Source: Bacteroidota bacterium (GTDB lineage: Bacteria; Bacteroidota; Bacteroidia; Chitinophagales; Chitinophagaceae). Taken from it: 10,049 bases of DNA. Of this stretch, positions 1 to 6,415 are shown in pieces. The DNA lies in NCBI GenBank assembly GCA_023433755.1, contig JAEYUA010000143.1:1-10049 (forward strand), written 5' to 3'. Position 1 is the first letter of the stretch. Each line of letters begins with the position of its first letter. The translations under genes were made by a program, and so were the position numbers. Under the pieces are notes generated by a model. The model was given only the letters and a program-made list of their open reading frames with translations. It ran no database searches and was not told where the DNA came from.

Positions 1-1865
1 AGCCTGTGGTGATCATTTTTGATGAATGTCACCGTTCGCAGTTTGGCGATATGCACAAGGCCATCACCAAAGCCTTTAAGAAGTATTTCCTGTTTGGTTT
101 TACCGGCACACCCATTTTTGCAGTAAATGCCAGCAACAGCAACCGTCCGGATCTCAAGACCACGGAACAGGCATTTGGAAAAAAACTGCACACCTATACC
201 ATTGTTGATGCCATCAACGATAAAAATGTTCTGCCTTTCAGGATCGATTATATCCGCACGATGAAGGAGCAGGAAGATATCAAGGACCAGAAGGTCTGGG
301 ATATCGACAGGGAAAGGGCGCTGGCAGCACCGGAAAGAATTACCAGGGTCACCAGGTACATCCTTGAACATTTTGACCAGAAAACAAGACGCAATACCAA
401 ATCATATCAATTCACCAGCCTGAATAATATTTATGATGTGGCATCGGCAAAAGACCGGTCAAAGGTGGAAGAGATAAAGAAAAAGATCAGGCTTACCGGC
501 TTCAATTCAATTTTTGCTGTAAGCTCCATTGATTTTGCCAGGCTGTACTACAAAGAATTCCGCAACCAGCAGGTTTCCCTCCCTGAAATTTCCCGTAAGA
601 AAGTGGCGGTCATTTTTAGTTTCGGTGTAAATGATGAGGAAGAAGCAGATGGTGTGATTGATGAAAACTCTGAAAGCACGGAGCAGTTGAGTGCCACAGA
701 CAGGGATTTCCTGGATGCAGCTATTGCAGATTATAACCAGATCTTCAAAACCAACTATGATACATCGGCGGACAAGTTCCAGAATTATTACAAGGATGTA
801 TCGCTGAGGATGAAGAACCGGGAGATTGATTTGCTGATCGTAGTCAATATGTTCCTCACCGGTTTTGATGCCACAACGCTGAACACCTTGTGGGTGGATA
901 AAAATCTCCGTTTGCATGGTCTGCTGCAGGCATACTCCAGGACCAACAGGATATTGAATTCGGTAAAGACCTTTGGAAATATTGTTTGTTTCCGCAACCT
1001 GGAAAAAGCCACCAATGAAAGCATTGCCTTGTTTGGCGACAAAGAAGCCGGCGGCATTGTTTTGCTAAAAACTTTCGATGAGTATTATAACGGCTACCAG
1101 GATGGAAAGAAAAAATTCCCGGGATATGTGAACCTGGTTACACAGATCACGGAACAATTTCCCGTAGGTGAATTCATCTCCGGTGAGCAGAATAAAAAAG
1201 AATTTATTCGTCTGTATGGTGCCATTTTAAAAACCAGGAATATCCTTTCCGTTTTCGATGAATTCAGTGGCCGCGAAATTTTAAGTGAAAGAGATGTGCA
1301 GGATTACCACAGCATGTACATTAATCTTTATCATGAATTCCGGAGCCAGAAACAGGGAGATGCCGAAAATGTGAATGATGATATTGTGTTTGAGATGGAA
1401 CTGATCAAGCAGGTGGAGATCAATATCGATTACATCATTGAATTGATCAGGAAATACCATGAAGGCAATTCAAAGGATAAGGAGATACTTATCAGCATCA
1501 ATAAAGCCATTGATTCGAGTCTTGAACTGAGAAATAAAAAGGACCTGATCGAACGGTTTATACAATCCCTCAACCCCGGTTCAGATGTTACGGATAACTG
1601 GAAAGAATTTGTAGAGCAAAAGAAAACAGAAGAACTGGACCAGATCATCAGCGAGGAAAATTTGAATGGGGATGAAACCAAGAAATTTATGAGCAATGCC
1701 TTCCGGGATGGTTATCTAAAAACTTCAGGCACCGGTCTGGCCAGGCTGCTCCCTCCTGTTTCCAGGTTCAAACCTACAGGAGACAGAACACAAAAGCGGG
1801 AAACGGTAATAGAGAAGTTGAAGGCTTTTTTTGAGCGGTTTTGGGATATATCTGCTGAAAATTAA
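1..1865 (+). CDS. hsdR: Type I restriction enzyme R (motor/nuclease) subunit, C-terminal part, cut by window start
   Basis: This is the ATP-dependent translocase and nuclease subunit of a type I restriction-modification complex, which works with HsdM and HsdS on unmodified DNA. The reading frame is open from the first base (first full codon at base 3), so the true start and the N-terminal nuclease domain lie outside the window. About 620 residues remain of a protein usually 900-1100 long. Superfamily 2 helicase motifs are clear: the Walker B DECH box at bases 21-32, a TGTP motif III about 25 residues later, TGFDA (motif V) near residue 285 and QAYSRTNR (motif VI) near residue 308, counted from the Val/Met codon at base 6. 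The rest is a helical, Lys/Glu-rich tail of the kind that contacts the methylase core. It ends at TAA 1863-1865. No HsdM or HsdS is visible, so they would lie upstream. The family call is secure; the subtype is not determined. Confidence 0.93.
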   Translation, partial: PVVIIFDECHRSQFGDMHKAITKAFKKYFLFGFTGTPIFAVNASNSNRPDLKTTEQAFGKKLHTYTIVDAINDKNVLPFRIDYIRTMKEQEDIKDQKVWDIDRERALAAPERITRVTRYILEHFDQKTRRNTKSYQFTSLNNIYDVASAKDRSKVEEIKKKIRLTGFNSIFAVSSIDFARLYYKEFRNQQVSLPEISRKKVAVIFSFGVNDEEEADGVIDENSESTEQLSATDRDFLDAAIADYNQIFKTNYDTSADKFQNYYKDVSLRMKNREIDLLIVVNMFLTGFDATTLNTLWVDKNLRLHGLLQAYSRTNRILNSVKTFGNIVCFRNLEKATNESIALFGDKEAGGIVLLKTFDEYYNGYQDGKKKFPGYVNLVTQITEQFPVGEFISGEQNKKEFIRLYGAILKTRNILSVFDEFSGREILSERDVQDYHSMYINLYHEFRSQKQGDAENVNDDIVFEMELIKQVEINIDYIIELIRKYHEGNSKDKEILISINKAIDSSLELRNKKDLIERFIQSLNPGSDVTDNWKEFVEQKKTEELDQIISEENLNGDETKKFMSNAFRDGYLKTSGTGLARLLPPVSRFKPTGDRTQKRETVIEKLKAFFERFWDISAEN

Positions 1866-1919
1866 AAATAGGGAGGTGCAGAAGTTGATGAATTAATAAG
1901 AACGACATGTAAGAATGAG

Positions 1920-1956
1920 CCTGCCATTTGAATGAGGCAGGGTATCGTATTTTTAT
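1920..1956 (+). terminator. Weak hairpin after hsdR
   Basis: A 6-bp stem (CCTGCC 1920-1925 with GGCAGG 1936-1941) with a 10-nt loop is followed after about 8 nt by a short T-rich run. It lies 55 bp past the hsdR stop and could end that transcript. The gap between stem and T-run makes it a poor intrinsic terminator, so this is a tentative call. Confidence 0.3.
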
Positions 1957-2038
1957 ATTGGACATTAGAGGAAATTGAATGAGAAAAAAAGCTAACACTA
2001 TAGGATGACAATCGGATCATATCGTATCAAAACGTATC

Positions 2039-2250
2039 ATGCAGATCCACACCGTAAATTTTAGCCCCTCTAACTGGATGTATTTAACTCAAGAGTTAAG
2101 CCAACTCGACCGCTTTGACGCGCAGTGGCAGGCTATTGAGCGCAGGGAGCAAAAAACGCTCAAGGAATTAAAAACACTTGCTACCGTACGTTTGGTGCTT
2201 CTACCCGTATTACAATTGAAGGAACTGACTTATCCGACACCAGGATACCA
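2039..2250 (+). pseudogene. Fic-family protein remnant, frameshifted and truncated
   Basis: The frame starting at ATG 2039 reads through LSQLDRFDAQWQAIERRE and LKELKTLATVR (bases about 2096-2190). This resembles the N-terminal region of Fic/DUF4172-type proteins as I recall them from Bacteroidota. The expected next segment, with the inhibitory-helix style motif, is present but in another frame: from about 2191 the frame two bases on reads FGASTR, then IEGTDLSDT, and soon hits a stop (TAA 2259-2261). So the remnant has a frameshift near 2190 and lacks the whole catalytic Fic domain (no HPFxxGNG). The original frame stays open to 2422 only by running antisense through the next gene. It cannot make a working AMP transferase. 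It is probably a decayed leftover of a gene that once stood between hsdR and the copper cluster. The family assignment rests on motif memory, not on a search. Confidence 0.55.
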
Positions 2251-2274
2251 GGCTGCTTATAAACCGCAAGAATA

Positions 2275-2754
2275 TCATTTACCTTCTTGTTTTAATCGGT
2301 CCAGCATTGCTTCCATTTCTGCTATCTCCTTTTCTTGTGACTGGATAATCTGTTCGGACAATTTTTTGACTTCCGGGTCTTTGATGTCTGCATATTTGCT
2401 TACCATGATTGCCGAAGAATGATGCGGTATCATTGCTTTCATGTATTGCATATCTCCAATGGGTGTTTGTGTTCTTAAACCGGCTAAACACAACACAAAT
2501 ACAATTACAGCACCTATAATAATACCAGTGTTCAGGCTTTTATTAGGGTACATTTTTCCCATCATTAACATCATAACAACCGCCATTGGGGCAACCATTA
2601 GTAATGCCATATAAAGGCGTGATGTGCTCGTATGGTAGTGGCTGAATTTATCCATGTTCAGAAACATGACCATATACATAATGATGAAGGATATCAGCAT
2701 CATCAGTGCAAACATTTTATAACTTTTTCCCTGCATTGGAGTCTTACTTTCCAT
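2275..2754 (-). CDS. Membrane-anchored DUF305 protein, likely copper binding
   Basis: A 159-residue protein with three predicted membrane segments (about residues 14-34, 46-66 and 76-93) followed by a C-terminal DUF305 domain (about 97-155). The domain carries the hallmark MIPHHSSAIMVSK (His111, His112) and a charged amphipathic helix ending in AEMEAMLDRL. DUF305 proteins are ferritin-like four-helix proteins; some, such as cyanobacterial CopM, bind copper outside the cytoplasm. Here the domain is tethered to the membrane rather than secreted. Met-rich stretches in the first two membrane segments may also contact copper. I chose ATG 2754; a TTG nine codons upstream (2781) is in frame but less likely. 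It is the last gene of the minus-strand copper cluster, 116 bp after the oxidase gene, and converges on the Fic remnant. The domain is clear; the copper role is inferred from family and context. Confidence 0.85.
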   Translation of the reverse strand: MESKTPMQGKSYKMFALMMLISFIIMYMVMFLNMDKFSHYHTSTSRLYMALLMVAPMAVVMMLMMGKMYPNKSLNTGIIIGAVIVFVLCLAGLRTQTPIGDMQYMKAMIPHHSSAIMVSKYADIKDPEVKKLSEQIIQSQEKEIAEMEAMLDRLKQEGK

Positions 2755-2870
2755 TTTATTTCTATTTGATGAATAAAACAATGACCCGCATTCAAAACTG
2801 AATTTTAGCTACCATATCTAAGGCGGCTTTCGCGCATTGCTATGAGCAACCGTCATCATACATTCTACAC

Positions 2871-5522
2871 TTAGTAAATAATTGTAACGCCGGCACCATA
2901 ACCCATGTCACTGTCATAATGGGTTGATAAGGCAAACCATTTACGGAGAATGTACCGTAACCCGGCCATATACTCTCTGTCGGTATTCCACATGGCATTG
3001 AGGCGAAGCCTTGGCGTTACAGGAATATCCTCCCTGCCCAACTGGAAACGGAATTTACCTTTGCTATCCAACCTGAACTGCGCCCGCACCAGCATCGGTA
3101 AAACATATTCTACACCTGCAACGAATGCCTTCCTGTTATCCTGGTTGGAAAGTTGCCCAAATACATTTTTTTCCATGGCATTTTCCATGGTATTCCTGTG
3201 ATAGTCAAAACCAATAAAGGGAAAAAGCCATTGCATTTTACCAACATACCTCCCCAAATAAGTTTCCACTTCATTTCCATGCATGGACTTCAGCCCAATC
3301 CGCCACTCCGTTCTGAATTCATACCGTTCACCTGCAAGCATAAACATACCATCACTGCCATTACTCTCTAACCCAATCTCGGCCATTGGATGTATCATTT
3401 TTTCTCCGCGGATGAATTTATTATAGGCCGCAGCCTTATCTGGTAATTCAGGATTAGGCAGGGAATTTTTATAACTGAACACATTACCCATTCCGGCCAT
3501 CATGTGGTATAGAATATGGCAATGGAAAAACCAGTCTCCATCCTGGCTGCCCGCAAACTCAATAGTATCCGTTTCCATTGGCATAATGTCCAGCACATTT
3601 TTATAAGGAGCATATTCCCCCTGGCCGTTCACGACTCTAAAATCATGACCATGCAAATGCATGGGATGCCTCATCATGGAGTTATTGAAAAGTACAATTC
3701 GGACGTTCTGCCCTTTATCAATCAGTATCTTGTCCCATTCACTCACTACTTTATTATTAATGGACCAGACATAGCGGTTCATGTTTCCAGTGAGTGTAAA
3801 AAACAGCTCTTTTGCAGGCACATCCGGTAACATGGTTTTGTCCGGAGACCTCAGCATGGCGTAATTCAGCGTAACAATATCAACCGGGCCACCGTGAGCA
3901 CCGTTCATTTCTGTATGGTTTACTGCCTGGCTGCTATCTGCATTACCGTGGTTCATTTGATGGGCATCATGACCAGAAACCCGGGAGTTGTTTAACTCAT
4001 CATACATTACCATGTTCATATCCATCTGCTGCAGGCTCATTTCCATGTCCATTGCCTTCATGTCTCCATTCATCTTCATCATGTTGTTCATCATCTTCAT
4101 GCCTTCAAAATATTTAAGGCGTGGCAATTGGGGCGCATGCATCTTCATACCGCTTCCCAACCATAGAGAAGCAGCTTTTGTCCTGTCTTCCGGCGTTGCC
4201 CTGAATTCGTAACTCATATTCTCCGGAAGCGTAACTACCACATCATAAGTCTCGGAAACACCCACTATCAACCGGTCCACTTCTACCGGCACTACATCGT
4301 TGCCATCATTGGCGATTACCGTCATCTTTCCTCCCGCGAACTGTAACCAGAAATAACTCGACGCCCCGGCATTTACCACCCGGAGCCGGATCCTGTCACC
4401 TTTTTTATATTGTAGTTGCTGCTGTTCGGGCTGTCCATTTATTAAAAACCTGTCGTAGTACACATCACTAACGTCCATGGCATTCATCCGCTTCCATTCA
4501 TTAATTAGCCTGGTTCTGAAATGGCCGGCCCTGATTGCTTCAGAATAACTTTGGGTACTTCCTTTCTTTATAGCATACCAATCATTTACCGTTCTTAATC
4601 TCCGCTGAACCTGGTTAGGCTTTTCATCAGTCCATTCACTGAGCACTACCGTTTGTTCCAAATGGTAAGAACCATTGCCGGCAACAGGCGTGGCACTGCT
4701 GGAGTGATTGCCATCCTGACTCATGTCGTGCATGTTGTGGTTGTCATGATGGGAAGCCGAATCTTCTCCCTGCTCATGATTCCTGTTTCCGGGAACGGCT
4801 AATTCCTGGCCTTTTCTTTTATGGAAGATTAAAGCACCGTATATACCTGCCTGTTCCTGCAAGCCGCTGTGGGAGTGATACCAGTAGCTTCCATTCTGGA
4901 CGACGGCAAACTTATAAAGATGCACATCACCCGGATGCACCGGTGCAGTAGTAAGATAGGGCACTCCATCAAACCGGTTCGGCAAAATCACTCCATGCCA
5001 GTGAAGCGAAGTTTCTTCTTTCCTGAGCAGGTTGTGCAGATAAATCTCGGCCGTATCTCCTTCAGTGAATACCAGGTCAGGACCAGGTATTGTACCATTG
5101 ATGGCATAGGCATGCCGTGGTTTACCTGTATAATTCACAATAGTATCGGTGATGTACAAATCATAGCGAACTGTTTTGCCAGGTTTCATATCCACCTTTA
5201 TTCCGGTTAAAGTCGGTTCTGCATCATGCTCCATACTGTGACCGTGATGAAGCGTATCCTGTCCCGGCTGTTCTTTAATTTCCTTAGAATCCTTGTCTTC
5301 CTTAACTGGATTTCCATTGACTTTCTTCTTTACTAAACCCATTCCGCATTTAGGGCAGGTACCAGGCTTGCCTGCCTGCACTTCCGGATGCATGGGACAA
5401 GTGTAAATAGTATCCGAAGCAGAAGTTATCTTTTTTGCTTTACGAGTATCATGCCCCTGGTGCTGTGAATACCCGGTAGCAAAAAAGTACAATGGCATTA
5501 ATAGAAAAAACACATACTTCAT
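2871..5522 (-). CDS. Multicopper oxidase (CopA/PcoA type) with N-terminal heavy-metal-binding domain and C-terminal CopB-like beta-barrel domain
   Basis: An 883-residue exported protein, probably a periplasmic or outer-membrane Cu(I) oxidase. The start is ATG 5522; a TTG three codons upstream is less likely. A signal peptide covers residues 1-20 (FFLLMPLYFFATG). Residues 39-64 form a heavy-metal-binding domain (YTCPMHPEV, CPKCGMGL). Cupredoxin domains follow with a complete copper set: HWH (174, 176), HSH (216, 218), HPMHLHGH (619, 622, 624) and HCHILYHMMAGM (667, 668, 669, 673, 678). These give the type 1 ligands His619, Cys668, His673 and Met678 and all eight type 2/3 histidines. A His/Asp-rich insert lies near 250-275 and a Met-rich one near 470-545. 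From about 715 the sequence changes to alternating strands (FRTEWRIGL, MQWLFPFIGFDY, AQFRLDSKGKFRFQLGRED) and ends in GAGVTIIY with a terminal aromatic. That looks like the CopB outer-membrane domain. The usual PcoA is about 600 residues, so this appears to be a PcoA-PcoB fusion. Confidence 0.93.
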   Translation of the reverse strand: MKYVFFLLMPLYFFATGYSQHQGHDTRKAKKITSASDTIYTCPMHPEVQAGKPGTCPKCGMGLVKKKVNGNPVKEDKDSKEIKEQPGQDTLHHGHSMEHDAEPTLTGIKVDMKPGKTVRYDLYITDTIVNYTGKPRHAYAINGTIPGPDLVFTEGDTAEIYLHNLLRKEETSLHWHGVILPNRFDGVPYLTTAPVHPGDVHLYKFAVVQNGSYWYHSHSGLQEQAGIYGALIFHKRKGQELAVPGNRNHEQGEDSASHHDNHNMHDMSQDGNHSSSATPVAGNGSYHLEQTVVLSEWTDEKPNQVQRRLRTVNDWYAIKKGSTQSYSEAIRAGHFRTRLINEWKRMNAMDVSDVYYDRFLINGQPEQQQLQYKKGDRIRLRVVNAGASSYFWLQFAGGKMTVIANDGNDVVPVEVDRLIVGVSETYDVVVTLPENMSYEFRATPEDRTKAASLWLGSGMKMHAPQLPRLKYFEGMKMMNNMMKMNGDMKAMDMEMSLQQMDMNMVMYDELNNSRVSGHDAHQMNHGNADSSQAVNHTEMNGAHGGPVDIVTLNYAMLRSPDKTMLPDVPAKELFFTLTGNMNRYVWSINNKVVSEWDKILIDKGQNVRIVLFNNSMMRHPMHLHGHDFRVVNGQGEYAPYKNVLDIMPMETDTIEFAGSQDGDWFFHCHILYHMMAGMGNVFSYKNSLPNPELPDKAAAYNKFIRGEKMIHPMAEIGLESNGSDGMFMLAGERYEFRTEWRIGLKSMHGNEVETYLGRYVGKMQWLFPFIGFDYHRNTMENAMEKNVFGQLSNQDNRKAFVAGVEYVLPMLVRAQFRLDSKGKFRFQLGREDIPVTPRLRLNAMWNTDREYMAGLRYILRKWFALSTHYDSDMGYGAGVTIIY

Positions 5523-5565
5523 ATCAATCAAATAAAAAAAGACGTCAAACTTGCTGTTTCAAACT

Positions 5566-6093
5566 TTATTCTATTGTTTCAGTTACATTACCACAAGTGA
5601 GCATTGCGCTTCCGTAGTAAGGATTTTTAATAGCCTTTTCACTACTGAGCCATGATGCCTTCTTCATTGGGCAATACTGAATATACACCGGCGCTGAGGT
5701 GAGCTTTAAGGCTTTGGCCAGTTCTGCCATGTTATCAGAAAAGTTGGCAAAATATTGCCTTTGCAATTTGATGTCTTTGGCATCGGCAATGGCGCCTGCA
5801 TCTTTTACTAATGCTGTTACATTCCCTTCAGAAATTACCTGGTAAGAGATGCCATTGATATTCTTTATAAATGCTGTTGAACCTGCTGCTGCTGCACTGC
5901 TGTTACCGGCTACCAAAGCATCTTTAACAACGTAGTAGGACTTCAACAATTCGCCTAACCTTGTTTTTTCTGCACTATCCTGTGCCTGTGCCTTCGAGAG
6001 GAATGAAAAAAAGCAAACTGCCACAACAGCCAGTGATTTTGTTAATGAACGAAGGATGCTGGATGAATTTCCCGGAAAGAGAACGTGTTTCAT
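5566..6093 (-). CDS. Exported DUF3347 protein, probable periplasmic copper-binding protein
   Basis: A 175-residue protein that starts at ATG 6093. An N-terminal signal sequence has a basic stretch, a hydrophobic core (about residues 20-33) and a KAQAQ cleavage region near 38. The remainder matches the DUF3347 pattern: a helical part beginning LLKSYYVVKDALVAG, then the conserved C-terminal block YIQYCPM, WLSSEKAIKNPYYGSAMLTCG (about residues 137-168). Cys141, Met143, Met164 and Cys167 are obvious candidate metal ligands. DUF3347 domains often accompany metal efflux and multicopper oxidase genes in Bacteroidota, sometimes fused to CusB-like adaptors; here the domain stands alone. It sits 30 bp downstream of the chaperone gene and 43 bp upstream of the oxidase gene, so all three are probably cotranscribed. 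Metal binding is inferred from the ligands and the neighbours; no enzymatic role can be assigned. Confidence 0.87.
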   Translation of the reverse strand: MKHVLFPGNSSSILRSLTKSLAVVAVCFFSFLSKAQAQDSAEKTRLGELLKSYYVVKDALVAGNSSAAAAGSTAFIKNINGISYQVISEGNVTALVKDAGAIADAKDIKLQRQYFANFSDNMAELAKALKLTSAPVYIQYCPMKKASWLSSEKAIKNPYYGSAMLTCGNVTETIE

Positions 6094-6123
6094 GCCTTTA
6101 CTTTTGATTGTTTTTTATGTGGA

Positions 6124-6336
6124 TTATTGATTGAGCGGTTCCGCCTTATAACCTGCATGCTGAACGATCTCTTTCACCATTTCATCTGACAGGTTATTGG
6201 TTTCCACTGTCAATATCTTATTTGGGTTTTGGGTGTCTACTTCCCAATGCTTAATCTCATTGTTCGCATCCAGGTAAGGAGTCACTTTCGCTATACAACT
6301 GCCACACATTATGTTTGTCTTAAATTGATATTTCAT
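6124..6336 (-). CDS. copZ: Small HMA-domain copper chaperone (CopZ-like)
   Basis: A 70-residue protein made of one heavy-metal-associated domain with a beta-alpha-beta-beta-alpha-beta pattern. The metal loop reads NIMCGSC (Cys11, Cys14), which replaces the usual GMTCxxC glycine-methionine pair with Ile-Met but keeps both cysteines. Later segments fit strand 2 (HWEVDTQNP), strand 3 (KILTVETN) and the final helix and strand (VKEIVQHAGYKAEPL). Such proteins carry Cu(I) in the cytoplasm and hand it to the N-terminal domains of CopA-type ATPases. The copA gene lies directly upstream, 79 bp away. That spacer contains its own candidate operator and promoter, so the chaperone may be made from an internal promoter as well as by readthrough. 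The start is ATG 6336. The domain is certain; the partner and metal are inferred from the neighbours. Confidence 0.88.
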   Translation of the reverse strand: MKYQFKTNIMCGSCIAKVTPYLDANNEIKHWEVDTQNPNKILTVETNNLSDEMVKEIVQHAGYKAEPLNQ

Positions 6337-6351
6337 GCTGTTTAATTTTTA

Positions 6352-6359
6352 CAAAGTTC
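6352..6359 (-). promoter_or_regulatory. Candidate -7 box of an internal copZ promoter (GAACTTTG)
   Basis: GAACTTTG on the minus strand, 15 nt before the copZ ATG, is the counterpart of the GACCTTTG box ahead of copA. Both are followed by TA and, a few bases on, an AAACAG run. It would let the chaperone and the downstream periplasmic genes be induced separately from the ATPase. Confidence 0.42.
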
Positions 6360-6378
6360 ATTGTACGGACCGGAGTAC

Positions 6379-6406
6379 TGTTACAGGATTATGAGAAAGA
6401 GTTACA
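6379..6406 (-). promoter_or_regulatory. Candidate operator upstream of copZ (second copy of the TGTA-repeat element)
   Basis: On the minus strand the element begins TGTAACTCTTT and ends CCTGTAACA, giving two exact TGTAAC units whose starts are 21 bp apart. It matches the copA-upstream site at 20 of 28 aligned positions, including both TGTA units and TCTTT after the first. It ends 19 bp before a GAACTTTG box, close to the 20 bp at copA. This suggests both promoters answer to the same AraC-type protein. Confidence 0.6.
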
Positions 6407-6415
6407 CATAATTGC

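Noticed and set aside
507..1696. Minus-strand open frames opposite hsdR
   Set aside because: The plus frame encodes continuous helicase motifs; the opposite frames have no plausible domains.
2251..2422. Plus-strand open frame continuing from the Fic remnant
   Set aside because: It lies antisense to the DUF305 coding sequence, has no Fic similarity, and the Fic sequence continues in a different frame; only the part before 2250 is kept, as a pseudogene.
2950..5210. Several plus-strand open frames of 70-113 codons opposite the oxidase gene
   Set aside because: The minus-strand protein has complete copper motifs over this stretch; the plus-strand frames show no recognisable domains and are shadows.
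6361..6378. GTAC-flanked sequence near the copZ promoter as a separate repressor site
   Set aside because: The two GTAC units are each self-complementary but the bases between them do not pair well, and no counterpart exists ahead of copA.
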